A DNA stretch of 6,807 nt from positions 5,295-12,101 of the forward strand of contig DFBN01000118.1 of assembly GCA_002366635.1 (NCBI GenBank). The letters are read 5' to 3'. Origin of the DNA: Caldifarciminota bacterium UBA3079. Its GTDB lineage: Bacteria > Hydrothermota > Tepidihabitantia > Tepidihabitantales > Tepidihabitantaceae. Positions 1 to 6,130 of this stretch are shown in pieces. The first letter of the stretch is position 1; each line of letters starts with the position of its first letter. A program made the translations under genes and the position numbers. The notes under the pieces are model-generated. The model worked only from the letters and a program-made list of their open reading frames with translations. It ran no database searches and was not told the DNA's origin.

Positions 1-638
1 TCGTTTATCACCCGGCTAAGACTACGGGCCAGCTTCTTTACCTCAGAACCGGTAAGACTACCCCCGGGCCGCGTCGGCCGCACCCCGGCCCGAAAAAGCG
101 CTTCATCCGAATAGATATTTCCAACACCACAGCAGACTCGCTGGTTGAGAAGTAGACTCTTGACTTTTGCCTTACGTTCCCTGAGCTTTCCCGCCAGATA
201 ATCAACCGTAAATTCCGGGCTTATCGGTTCAAATCCCATCTGTTCCATCCCCAGAAGAACACCTGGATAATGGCCGGCCGCAACCAGGTAGACCCGACCC
301 AGCGCCCGGGGCTCAATGAATGACAACACTTTCCGGTCTGAAAGACCAAAACAAACCCTCTCGAATCTGGGTTCATTACCATTCTTTCTGACCTGAAGCT
401 GTCCGCTGAGCCGCAAATGGAATATCAATTCCTTACCTTTGTCCAGTTTGAAAATCAGATACTTACCCCGACGCGCCAATTCAAGAATTTTCCTTCCGGT
501 TACGTCCTCGGCGAATTTCCGCGGTCCGGGGAAACCGACAATGTCCTTGCGTACGACCAGAACCGACCTTATCTTCTTTTCCACCAGCAAAGGTGCCAGT
601 TCGCGTCGAATCGTCTCAACTTCGGGTAACTCAGGCAT
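1..638 (-). CDS. mutM: Formamidopyrimidine-DNA glycosylase (Fpg/MutM), 3' end cut by window edge
   Basis: This is a bifunctional base-excision repair enzyme that removes oxidised purines (8-oxoguanine, formamidopyrimidines) and nicks the resulting abasic site. The first 212 residues are visible. The protein begins MPELPEVET, the Fpg signature: Pro2 forms the Schiff base and Glu3 is the acid catalyst. Other family landmarks are Lys59 in RRGKYLIF, HLRLSGQL at 74-81, and the helix-two-turn-helix DNA-binding segment around NQRVCCGVGNIYSDEALF (165-182). The MPEL start, rather than the MPEG of Nei, favours Fpg. Members are usually about 270 residues long, so roughly 60 residues, including the expected C-terminal four-cysteine zinc finger, lie beyond the edge and cannot be checked. 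The ATG at 638 is fixed by the obligatory Pro2. AGGA lies 9 bases upstream of it. The gene follows the S41 peptidase after 116 bp and may have its own promoter. The assignment is near certain. Confidence 0.96.
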   Translation of the reverse strand, partial: MPELPEVETIRRELAPLLVEKKIRSVLVVRKDIVGFPGPRKFAEDVTGRKILELARRGKYLIFKLDKGKELIFHLRLSGQLQVRKNGNEPRFERVCFGLSDRKVLSFIEPRALGRVYLVAAGHYPGVLLGMEQMGFEPISPEFTVDYLAGKLRERKAKVKSLLLNQRVCCGVGNIYSDEALFRAGVRPTRPGGSLTGSEVKKLARSLSRVIN

Positions 639-754
639 TCTTACTAATCCTAATCCTATCTCTTGTCGATGTCAACGAACAGAATAACAGATTACCGGAA
701 AATACCATCTGGCATTAAGGCAAAGGAACAAAACCAGGACTGAATATGTTCCAG
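639..754 (-). promoter_or_regulatory. Possible fpg promoter in the S41-fpg gap
   Basis: This is the largest non-coding gap in the window. On the minus strand it holds a perfect TTGACA (670-675), then a 17-base spacer, then TAGGAT (647-652), which matches 4 of 6 bases of the TATAAT consensus. Transcription from it would begin about at base 640, almost on the ATG of fpg, giving a leaderless or nearly leaderless mRNA. The -10 hexamer also supplies the AGGA that would be the ribosome binding site for a transcript starting further upstream, so the two readings compete. The -35 and spacing are good and the -10 is weak. I see no convincing terminator in this gap. Confidence 0.35.
645..658 (-). repeat. 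Short tandem repeat before fpg
   Basis: On the minus strand the bases before fpg read ATAGGATTAGGATTAG, two copies of TAGGAT followed by a partial third (TAG). One copy forms the proposed -10 box and places AGGA nine bases from the ATG. The other puts AGGA 15 bases away. Change in repeat number would alter both promoter spacing and the ribosome binding site distance. The repeat is too short to rule out chance. Confidence 0.4.
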
Positions 755-2284
755 CTATTTAAGCTTGGCGAACAGCTCTTCGTTTGACCGAACCGGTTGC
801 AGTAATTCAATCGCCCGTTTCACCTGGGGGTCACGATGCAACCGTATCTGGTATTCCCCGCTCATCCCGCTGATTTTTCCGGCCACTTCACGCTCAATCT
901 GAGACGCAAACCATGTCTGGCTCGAATCGAATTCTGCATCAGTAAATTCCAATTCCTTCTCTTCACGGAGATAACCTCGGAACCCTTCAAGCACTGCACT
1001 ATCGGCAACAAAATCCATAGTCAAGCCGGAATGACTGTTGACATAATCAACGGCAAAGTCAAAATAGGCGTCGCGTCCCACTATTCGTTCAAATCCGTTC
1101 AGCATCTCATAAGGAAGATAGATATCCGGAACGATCGCTCCGCCGCCATACACAGACCGGTGAAGCTTACCCAAAGTATGAAATATTTTCCCCGCTTCGG
1201 TGCTGTCTTCTGCTTTGCCACCCGCGCGGTTGCGTGGCCGGTTTATGCATCTCCCGCTCGGGGTATACCAGTAAGCGGTTGTTATCTTTACTGCTGTTTC
1301 AGGTCTAATCTGATGAATGGTCTGCACCGACCCTTTACCGAATGTGGTATCACCCAGAATCAATCCCCGTTCCCAGTCCTGAATCGCACCGGCAACAATC
1401 TCTGCAGCCGACGCACTACCGCGGTCCACCAAAACCACCATCGGAAAATTACCGTGCGCAGCCGGAGTTCCTGCAAGAAATTCCTTTTGGCTTTGGGGTA
1501 CCCTGCCTTTGGTGGACACAATCAAGCGGTCTTTGGGAAGGAAAAAGTCGGTTACTTCACATCCTTCTTTGAGTAAACCCCCTCCGTTTGACCTCAAATC
1601 AAAAATAATCTTACTGGCGCCAATATCCAGCAGTGAATCCAGCGCCTGCCTCAACTCCCGGCTCGCTACTTTGGAGAAGTCAGCCAGCCTGACATAGCCA
1701 ATATTACCGGTGACCATCCCGGCATAAGGAACGGCTTTTATCTTGATAATAGCCCGGGTAATCTCGATTGGAATCAATTCATTCACGCCCGGCCGGTCGA
1801 CACCGATGTCCACTTTTGTGCCGGGTTTGCCGCGCAGAAATTTCACCGCGTCCTGGAGCGTATAATTCTCGGTTGACTTACCACCGATTTCGGCAATCCG
1901 GTCACCTCCTCTTATACCGGCACGCTCGGCCGGTGTTCCTTCTATCGGTGAAATAACCGTGAGCCGATTGCCAACCATACCGATATGTATGCCGATGCCA
2001 CCGAACTGCGCTTCAGTGCGCACTTTTAGTTCACTGTAGTTGCTTTTGTCCAGGAAATTGGTGTAAGGGTCCAATGACCCAAGCATCCCCCGGATTGCGG
2101 ATTTAATCAAGTCATTAGGCTTAACCCGTTCCACATAGGATGTCATGACAAGGCCGACCACACGGCTGAAAAGCTGCAAGCTTTCTCCGAGCGTGGCACT
2201 CTTCTGGGCCCAGAGTCTGCCAAATAAACCACCCATAAGTGCCGCGGCAACAATAGCAGCTACTAATGCCATCCGTTTCTTCAT
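755..2284 (-). CDS. S41 family C-terminal processing peptidase (CtpA/Prc type) with PDZ domain
   Basis: This is an envelope serine protease that cleaves proteins near their C termini, using a PDZ domain to capture the substrate tail. The 509 residues run as follows. A charged start (MKKR) and a hydrophobic stretch at about 5-24 form a signal peptide or membrane anchor. A helical segment follows at 30-90, then a PDZ domain at about 93-180 (FGGIGIHIG, SPIEGTPAERAGIRGGDRI), then the S41 core at about 185-350. The catalytic residues are Ser292 in GSASAAEI, Asp303 in IQDWE and Lys317 in TFGKGSVQ. Their offsets (+11 and +25) equal those of E. coli Tsp (Ser430, Asp441, Lys455), so the Ser-Lys dyad is intact. 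The C-terminal 150 residues show no motif I recognise. The ATG overlaps the tmk stop as ATGA, so translation is probably coupled. The protein should act outside the cytoplasmic membrane. The family is certain, but the paralogue (CtpA, CtpB or Prc) and the substrate are not. Confidence 0.95.
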   Translation of the reverse strand: MKKRMALVAAIVAAALMGGLFGRLWAQKSATLGESLQLFSRVVGLVMTSYVERVKPNDLIKSAIRGMLGSLDPYTNFLDKSNYSELKVRTEAQFGGIGIHIGMVGNRLTVISPIEGTPAERAGIRGGDRIAEIGGKSTENYTLQDAVKFLRGKPGTKVDIGVDRPGVNELIPIEITRAIIKIKAVPYAGMVTGNIGYVRLADFSKVASRELRQALDSLLDIGASKIIFDLRSNGGGLLKEGCEVTDFFLPKDRLIVSTKGRVPQSQKEFLAGTPAAHGNFPMVVLVDRGSASAAEIVAGAIQDWERGLILGDTTFGKGSVQTIHQIRPETAVKITTAYWYTPSGRCINRPRNRAGGKAEDSTEAGKIFHTLGKLHRSVYGGGAIVPDIYLPYEMLNGFERIVGRDAYFDFAVDYVNSHSGLTMDFVADSAVLEGFRGYLREEKELEFTDAEFDSSQTWFASQIEREVAGKISGMSGEYQIRLHRDPQVKRAIELLQPVRSNEELFAKLK

Positions 2285-2919
2285 CGTCGCAGAATTCCCT
2301 TTCTTCTTAAAAACTCTTCAGCCAGCTCGCGGATTTCTACTTCCAACGCTTCAGCGGGTTTCGTCCCATCCAGCAACTTTATCCGTTTCGGTGCCCGATG
2401 CGCCATCTGCAGATAACTATTCCTGACCCGCTCATGAAATTCTACCCGCTCTCTCTCCAGTCTGTCAAGCTCCAATTGCTCCTTTCTCTTTTTCCCAACT
2501 GCTACCGGAACATCCACCAGGATGGTAAGGTCAGGCCGTAAACCCGCGGTGGCCAGCTTGTTCAGCCGCGAAACCAGTTTTTCTCCCAAACCTCTGCCGC
2601 CGCCCTGATACGCTACCGATGATGCGGCGAATCGGTCAAGAACAACTACCTTGTCTTGACTGAGTGCCGGAAGAACCTTCCCGCGCACATGTTGGTTTCG
2701 ACTTGCAAGGTAAAGGAACAATTCGGTGTGCGCATCCATCGTGCTGTTCCCCGGGTCCAGGAGTATCTTGCGGATCTGTTCACCGATCTCTGTTCCGCCC
2801 GGTTCACGCGACAACAAGCAGTCAATACCCAGTTGATTTAGGTGAAGTGCCAGCCTTTCGGCCTGGGTTGACTTACCAGAACCTTCGACGCCTTCGAAGG
2901 TAATGAAGACGCCCCGCAC
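2281..2919 (-). CDS. tmk: Thymidylate kinase (dTMP kinase)
   Basis: Cytoplasmic enzyme that phosphorylates dTMP to dTDP with ATP, an essential step in dTTP supply. At 212 residues it has the usual family length. Visible motifs are the P-loop GVEGSGKST (10-18), REPGGT (38-43), the DR motif at Asp95-Arg96 in VVVLDRFAASSVAYQGGGRG (the usual Tyr after DR is Phe here), LTILVDVPVAVGKKR (131-145), and a LID-like region ending LDRLERERVEFHERV (151-165). The start is GTG at 2919, four bases after the ino1 stop. It is supported by the short N terminus typical of the family (MRGVFITFEG). AGGAAG lies about 12 bases upstream, inside the end of ino1. The stop overlaps the ATG of the S41 peptidase. Tmk therefore sits in a transcript with ino1 and the protease, a grouping with no evident metabolic logic. 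The assignment is secure. Confidence 0.96.
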   Translation of the reverse strand: MRGVFITFEGVEGSGKSTQAERLALHLNQLGIDCLLSREPGGTEIGEQIRKILLDPGNSTMDAHTELFLYLASRNQHVRGKVLPALSQDKVVVLDRFAASSVAYQGGGRGLGEKLVSRLNKLATAGLRPDLTILVDVPVAVGKKRKEQLELDRLERERVEFHERVRNSYLQMAHRAPKRIKLLDGTKPAEALEVEIRELAEEFLRRKGILRR

Positions 2920-2923
2920 TAGC

Positions 2924-4054
2924 TCAGGGCTTCCTGGACCTTTTCCTGGTCCGGGTTTTCTTTTCTCTTTTTGCCGTCTTCAGACTGTATTTCCTGATGA
3001 ATGCCTCGGTCTTATCACGGCATACATCATCCGGGAATTGCACTGGAGGTGTCTTCATAAAGTAACTCGAAGGTTGCACAATGCTTCCGGAAAGACCGTT
3101 GTTCAATGCCAGTTTGGCACAGCGGACTGCATCAATAACAACACCCGCGGAATTGGGTGAGTCCCATACCTCGAGCTTCAATTCGATATTCAAAGGCACA
3201 TCGCCGAAAGTCTGACCTTCCAGTCTGATGTGAGCCCATTTACGGTCTTTGAGCCAGGGAACATAGTCAGAAGGTCCGACATGGATATTCTCAGCACCAA
3301 GGTCGTACTTCAAAAGCGAAGTCACTGCACCGGTCTTCGAAATCTTTTTTGAACGAAGCCGGCTGCGCTCAAGCATATTCAGGAAATCTGTATTGCCTCC
3401 GACATTTAACTGAGAAGTCCGCAGGAGCTTCACCCCGCGGTCGTTAAACAATGAAACAAGCATGCGGTGGACAATAGTAGCGCCAACCTGCGATTTAATA
3501 TCGTCACCGAGGACCGGCAGGCCCACTGACTTGAAACGACGGTGCCAGTATTTCTGGGAGGCGATAAAAACCGGGATGCAGTTAACTAATGCACAACCGG
3601 CTTTAAGCACCTGCTCAACATACCATTTTGCCGCCTCTTCACTGCCTACCGGCAGATAGTTTACCACCACATCGGTTTTGGTTTCTTTAAGTAACCGCAC
3701 GATATCAGCAGTCCGGCCAGGTGCTTTCTCAATTACCTGTGACAAATAATAGCCAAGACCATCGTGGGTCATTCCTCTGACTACTTTCACACCGGTCTTT
3801 GGAACATCAGTGAACTTGAAAGTGTTATTCGGATAGGTGAAAATCGCCTGGGACAAATCCTTGCCAACTTTACGCTTGTCGATATCGATAGCTGCCGAGA
3901 ACTCGATGTCACGAACATGGTAGCCACCAAGGTTGACATGCATGAGCCCGGGCACATCATCACTTTCGCGGGCATTGCGGTAATAATGAACACCCTGAAC
4001 AAAACTGCTAGCACAGTTACCGGTTCCAATAATTCCAACTCTTAACTTCGGCAC
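2924..4054 (-). CDS. ino1: Inositol-3-phosphate synthase (myo-inositol-1-phosphate synthase)
   Basis: NAD-dependent enzyme that cyclises glucose 6-phosphate to myo-inositol phosphate, the first step towards inositol lipids and other inositol compounds. The 376 residues resemble the short actinobacterial/archaeal type (mycobacterial Ino1 is about 367). Landmarks are the Rossmann start [12 protein letters not shown] (6-17) with VQGVHYY and VPGLMHV following, YLPVGSEEA (133-141), [11 protein letters not shown] (183-193), [13 protein letters not shown] (216-228), the catalytic-loop KKISKT (236-241) and [12 protein letters not shown] (298-309). An ATG 42 codons upstream (4180) keeps the frame open, but I reject it. 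GTG at 4054 has AGGAGG five bases before it, gives the family's N terminus, and lies just downstream of a good promoter. The last 16 residues (361-376) are 10 Lys/Arg and look like an added tail. Mycobacterial Ino1, as I recall it, lacks such a tail. First gene of the ino1-tmk-protease run. Confidence 0.96.
   Translation of the reverse strand: MPKLRVGIIGTGNCASSFVQGVHYYRNARESDDVPGLMHVNLGGYHVRDIEFSAAIDIDKRKVGKDLSQAIFTYPNNTFKFTDVPKTGVKVVRGMTHDGLGYYLSQVIEKAPGRTADIVRLLKETKTDVVVNYLPVGSEEAAKWYVEQVLKAGCALVNCIPVFIASQKYWHRRFKSVGLPVLGDDIKSQVGATIVHRMLVSLFNDRGVKLLRTSQLNVGGNTDFLNMLERSRLRSKKISKTGAVTSLLKYDLGAENIHVGPSDYVPWLKDRKWAHIRLEGQTFGDVPLNIELKLEVWDSPNSAGVVIDAVRCAKLALNNGLSGSIVQPSSYFMKTPPVQFPDDVCRDKTEAFIRKYSLKTAKREKKTRTRKRSRKP
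2936..2952. repeat. Small inverted repeat at the end of ino1
   Basis: GGACC and GGTCC, separated by seven bases, lie inside the codons for the Lys/Arg-rich tail of ino1, about 17 bases before the tmk start. A five-pair hairpin in the mRNA could influence tmk translation. It is not a terminator, because no T-run follows and tmk begins almost at once. The repeat may simply reflect the repetitive AGG/AAG/ACC codons of the tail. Confidence 0.3.
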
Positions 4055-4058
4055 GCGA

Positions 4059-4086
4059 CCTCCTATATTTTCTAATAACCTTAAAA
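4059..4086 (-). promoter_or_regulatory. ino1 leader element with AGGAGG ribosome binding site (copy A)
   Basis: On the minus strand this AT-rich stretch ends in ATATAGGAGG, which lies five bases before the GTG start of ino1 and decides that start. Allowing a two-base gap and two mismatches, it matches bases 6777-6802, which lie before the other GTG gene of the window. The inferred transcription start (about 4078) falls within it, so most of it would be the 5' leader of the mRNA. The ribosome binding site is certain. Whether the rest is functional is open. Confidence 0.7.
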
Positions 4087-4113
4087 GATAGACATTTTCA
4101 GCCAATATGTCAA
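4085..4113 (-). promoter_or_regulatory. Sigma70-like promoter of ino1
   Basis: The minus strand reads TTGACA (4108-4113), exactly 17 bases, then TATCTT (4085-4090). The -35 is a perfect match and the -10 has 4 of 6 consensus bases. Transcription would start near 4078, leaving a leader of about 24 bases that carries the AGGAGG site. The -35 box contains the TGA stop (4110-4112) of the upstream MBL gene, so the promoter begins at the very end of that reading frame. It would let ino1, tmk and the S41 protease be expressed apart from the upstream operon. Confidence 0.7.
4091..4111. repeat. Dyad inside the ino1 promoter spacer (operator-like)
   Basis: The 5-base half sites GACAT and ATGTC are separated by 11 bases (half sites at 4107-4111 and 4091-4095 when read on the minus strand). 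They span from within the -35 box to the base next to the -10 box. Half-site centres are 16 bases apart, about one and a half helical turns. A repressor could bind here. Five-base arms are short, and chance is a real alternative. The arms could also form a weak RNA hairpin in read-through mRNA, but no T-run follows, so it is not a terminator. Confidence 0.3.
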
Positions 4114-4742
4114 GCAGGCCATACATCACCCAGAAACGGGTTGACCAAAAGCGCCCGTGAGAACAAACCGGATTCGCCATGGCCCGGATAAATCACCGTT
4201 TTCTTGCTGAGAACCGCTCGAAGCCTATCCAGCGAAGCCCTCATCTGCTGTTCTGATGAGGCCGGAAGGTCGGTCCGACCAATTGACTCCAGAAACAATG
4301 TATCCCCGGTAAAAGCAAATCCATTACCGATAAGGCATACGCCACCCGGTGTATGCCCAGGCGTATGCAGAACTTTCATCACATCGTGCCCGACAATAAT
4401 CTTATCGCCGTCTGCCAATCGCCTTGAAGGCGAAATCGGCTCCATACTCAGGCCTATCAGTCCACTCAGATTATTATCAGGCTCTTCTAACATAACGGCA
4501 TCGTCCTGATGAATAAGCAATTCCGCACCGGTAGCCGCTATTATATCTTGGTCTGCTGCAACATGGTCAATATGGCCGTGGGTATTGATAACATACCGGA
4601 CTTTGCCACCCGGTTCTCTGAGCTTTTCCAGAATTCGCTCGGCGTCACCCCCAGGGTCAATGACCGCAAGTTCGTGTCCAGACCTGAATATATAGCAATT
4701 GCTGGCAAGCGGGCCTACTACCAACCGCTCGATATCAGCCAA
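4110..4742 (-). CDS. MBL-fold metallo-hydrolase, glyoxalase II-like
   Basis: Predicted cytoplasmic dinuclear-metal hydrolase of 210 residues, close to the small glyoxalase II-like (YcbL-type) branch. Such proteins hydrolyse thioesters such as S-lactoylglutathione or related thiol adducts. The actual substrate cannot be read from sequence. The full ligand set is present: THGHIDH (His55, His57, Asp59, His60), His130 in TPGHTPGG, Asp147 in TGDTLF, and His188 in PGHGE. GRTDLP (155-160) and a C-terminal NPFL (201-204) are also typical. The start is TTG at 4742, which overlaps the end of ogt by 8 bases. It gives the expected N terminus ([16 protein letters not shown]), and no ATG or GTG nearby fits better. 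A purine-rich GAGAGAAAG lies upstream as a modest ribosome binding site. Last gene of the right-hand operon; its stop lies in the -35 box of ino1. The fold is certain and the reaction is not. Confidence 0.92.
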   Translation of the reverse strand: MADIERLVVGPLASNCYIFRSGHELAVIDPGGDAERILEKLREPGGKVRYVINTHGHIDHVAADQDIIAATGAELLIHQDDAVMLEEPDNNLSGLIGLSMEPISPSRRLADGDKIIVGHDVMKVLHTPGHTPGGVCLIGNGFAFTGDTLFLESIGRTDLPASSEQQMRASLDRLRAVLSKKTVIYPGHGESGLFSRALLVNPFLGDVWPA

Positions 4743-5226
4743 AACGCTTTCTCTCAGTCTGCTTCAATCTCCGCCTGGTGCCTTTGCCTTCAAAAGACCA
4801 ACCTTCGCACCCGAGCAGGAATGCCTTCCATTCAGGTCCACCGGCAAATCCGCCGAGGAACAGCCCTTTCCTTACCACCCGGTGACACGGTATCAGAAAA
4901 GGCAGCGGGTTTCTTGCCATCACCTGGCCTACAGCCCTGGCTCCACCCGGCTTACCAATCCCTTCGGCAATCTGCCCATAGGTCCTGACTTCACCGAATC
5001 TGATTTTGGCACAGGCCAAAAGCACCTTTCTGGTAAATTCTGAGACACCAGCAATCTTGAATTTCAGGCTTTCTTTGTCCAGACCCTTTTTCAGAGCCGA
5101 AAGCAACCTGTAACCGAGTTCTTTATTGCCAGGACCGTTTCCATGACCAAGCCGGATTCGGACAATATGGCCAGACCTGGATTCCACCGTTACCTTTCCA
5201 GGGGGAAAACTCGTTGACCGCTTCAT
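4735..5226 (-). CDS. ogt: Methylated-DNA--protein-cysteine S-methyltransferase (O6-alkylguanine repair)
   Basis: Suicide repair protein that moves the alkyl group from O6-alkylguanine (or O4-alkylthymine) to its own cysteine. In its 163 residues the acceptor is Cys114 in LIPCHRVV. Key positions match human MGMT by exact spacing from that cysteine: Tyr83 (Tyr114 in MGMT), the Arg97 finger in GGARAVGQ (Arg128), Asn106 (Asn137), His115 (His146) and Glu141 in LGCEGW (Glu172). The N-terminal domain (1-60) is short and poorly conserved, as usual. After the conserved domain comes a tail at about 145-163 rich in Arg and Lys ([15 protein letters not shown]), which may aid DNA contact or be neutral. 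The ATG at 5226 follows the membrane-protein gene by 38 bp, with AAGGA about 14 bases upstream (weak). The stop lies inside the start of the next MBL gene. There is no AraC-type Ada domain, so this is the repair domain alone. Confidence 0.96.
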   Translation of the reverse strand: MKRSTSFPPGKVTVESRSGHIVRIRLGHGNGPGNKELGYRLLSALKKGLDKESLKFKIAGVSEFTRKVLLACAKIRFGEVRTYGQIAEGIGKPGGARAVGQVMARNPLPFLIPCHRVVRKGLFLGGFAGGPEWKAFLLGCEGWSFEGKGTRRRLKQTERKRFG

Positions 5227-5264
5227 ACTTTATCTTATGTCCTTGCAATTCCAAGTCAATATGC

Positions 5265-5546
5265 TCAGAATCCCCAGCGGTAATTATAAAATACAATAAC
5301 GACAATCGCCAGGACGAGCATAGCGATATGCAACCCGTAATTGGTTCGCCGCCACCTTCCTTTCAGTCCTTTGCGACGATTGATTATTATGCCGGCTATA
5401 ATCATCCCCAATGCAATCGCACCAATGATATTCCGCAGCAAGGGCCCGAACTTAAAGCCAACAGGCAACAATGTAATAAGAAGACCGAAAACAGCCAATA
5501 AAGACGGAACTGTTATGCCCAAGAATTCTTTTCTTGATTCATTCAT
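5265..5546 (-). CDS. Small membrane protein, three predicted transmembrane helices, unknown function
   Basis: I do not recognise a family. The 93 residues contain three hydrophobic stretches: about 8-30 (LGITVPSLLAVFGLLITLLPVG), 36-56 (LLRNIIGAIALGMIIAGIII) and 71-87 (GLHIAMLVLAIVVIVFY). The loop between the second and third is strongly basic (NRRKGLKGRWRR, 57-68). By the positive-inside rule that loop and the N terminus are cytoplasmic and the C terminus (NYRWGF) is outside. The frame is open upstream to 5594, but I chose ATG at 5546. It has GGAAGGGGA about six bases before it, and it overlaps the preceding stop as ATGA, which suggests coupled translation. Upstream is the 109-residue protein and downstream is ogt. 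The composition and the tight junction argue for a real gene. No catalytic motif is visible. Confidence 0.8.
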   Translation of the reverse strand: MNESRKEFLGITVPSLLAVFGLLITLLPVGFKFGPLLRNIIGAIALGMIIAGIIINRRKGLKGRWRRTNYGLHIAMLVLAIVVIVFYNYRWGF

Positions 5547-5872
5547 ACTATTTCCCCTTCCATTATCCCCAGGGCAATCAGTCCGGTTCTGCAAATCCCT
5601 TCGGTAATACTGCCAAAATTAGGGCGATAACCATGCTGAGCGAATATCGTCCTCGGGCTGCCCATTTCAAATCGATATCCATCTACGGTCTTCAGTTCTG
5701 CATTCACCCTGATATCAATTGTCCAGCCGGCTTTCTTAAGTTTTTCAACTATCTTCCAGGCCGTAGACAGGTTCTTTGTATCTTCCAGGCCATTGATTTT
5801 AATACCGAACCGCTTTTGCACCAAATCCAGCACCTGCTGGTCTTCCATTACCAGAAATTCTTTCATATCCAT
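5543..5872 (-). CDS. Hypothetical protein, faint resemblance to phage ABA-sandwich proteins
   Basis: A soluble protein of 109 residues. Its middle (STAWKIVEKLKKAGWTIDIRV, broken as STAWKIVEKL at 36-45 and KKAGWTIDIRV at 46-56) and its end (GSITEGICRTGLIAL at 87-101) recall the pattern of small phage ABA-sandwich proteins. In those, a helix with W-x-VVEKL is followed by strands and a helix of the form T-x-PEAICRAAL. This is pattern memory, not a search result. A helix (10-22) and a poorly conserved linker precede this part. The start is taken as ATG at 5872; Met3 or Met9 are alternatives, and no strong ribosome binding site marks any of them. It follows the 78-residue gene by 20 bp and overlaps the membrane-protein gene by 4 bp. 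The function is unknown. If the resemblance holds, the gene may be phage-derived, though no other phage gene is visible. Confidence 0.75.
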   Translation of the reverse strand: MDMKEFLVMEDQQVLDLVQKRFGIKINGLEDTKNLSTAWKIVEKLKKAGWTIDIRVNAELKTVDGYRFEMGSPRTIFAQHGYRPNFGSITEGICRTGLIALGIMEGEIV

Positions 5873-5892
5873 TTCAACTTTCTGGAACTGAT

Positions 5893-6129
5893 TTATAAAG
5901 GAGACCTTCCGTGTTTAATTCTGGAATAATTGAGCCCATTCAGGAAATACCGGCCTGGGTCTTCAGGATTCCTTTTCCTGACTGCCTCAATAATCCTTTC
6001 CAGAACACGAACCGGGTGCTCGCGGTCAATATTCCTGACCAGTTCCTTTTTCATACCCCATTCAATCAATGCTGCCCGTGCCTTTCGTCTTCTCTTCCAA
6101 TATTCTTCCTTTGGTATTCTGCCCGGCAT
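5893..6129 (-). CDS. Small basic protein of unknown function
   Basis: The 78 residues are rich in Arg and Lys (KEEYWKRRRKARAALIEW at 7-24, RIIEAVRKRNPEDPGRYF at 45-62) and are probably almost all helical. The stretch RVLERIIEAVRKRNPEDPGRYFLNGL resembles, loosely, the C-terminal helix plus 'NPxGYFxxA' element seen in some DnaD-like and plasmid replication proteins. That is a hint, not an assignment. It has no membrane segment and no catalytic motif. The ATG at 6129 lies one base after the stop of the COG1237-type MBL gene (TGATATG), so it is probably translated by reinitiation. CAGGA about 15 bases upstream is a poor ribosome binding site. It is likely a nucleic-acid-binding or adaptor protein, by composition only. 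The tight junctions on the upstream side and the lack of a competing frame make it likely to be real. Confidence 0.7.
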   Translation of the reverse strand: MPGRIPKEEYWKRRRKARAALIEWGMKKELVRNIDREHPVRVLERIIEAVRKRNPEDPGRYFLNGLNYSRIKHGRSPL

Positions 6130-6130
6130 A

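Noticed and set aside
639..754. Terminator between the S41 peptidase and fpg
   Set aside because: The best pairing is GGAACA with TGTTCC around a 16-base loop, without a GC-rich stem or a following T-run.
836..1576. Open frame of 246 codons on the plus strand
   Set aside because: It lies entirely inside the S41 peptidase gene in exact codon register. It stays open only because that gene avoids TTA, CTA and TCA there. The product has no recognisable motif, and the minus-strand gene has an intact catalytic site.
4055..4180. N-terminal extension of Ino1 to an upstream ATG at 4180
   Set aside because: It would overlap the MBL gene and include the promoter and leader. GTG at 4054 has an ideal AGGAGG and gives the family's N terminus.
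4509..4988. Open frame of 159 codons on the plus strand
   Set aside because: It is antisense to ogt and the MBL hydrolase, both secure by motif. The translated protein has low-complexity features typical of a shadow frame.
5123..5305. Minus-strand frame of 60 codons overlapping the start of ogt
   Set aside because: It overlaps ogt and the membrane-protein gene in another frame and has no ribosome binding site or motif.
5547..5594. N-terminal extension of the small membrane protein to 5594
   Set aside because: The added 16 residues are polar and overlap the upstream gene, while ATG at 5546 has a good ribosome binding site and an ATGA junction.
4960..5620. Similar stretch of about 20 bases in ogt (near 4960-4980) and in the 109-residue gene (near 5596-5617)
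   Set aside because: Both encode a short xIxEGI peptide by similar codons. The match does not extend, and the proteins are otherwise unrelated, so chance is enough.
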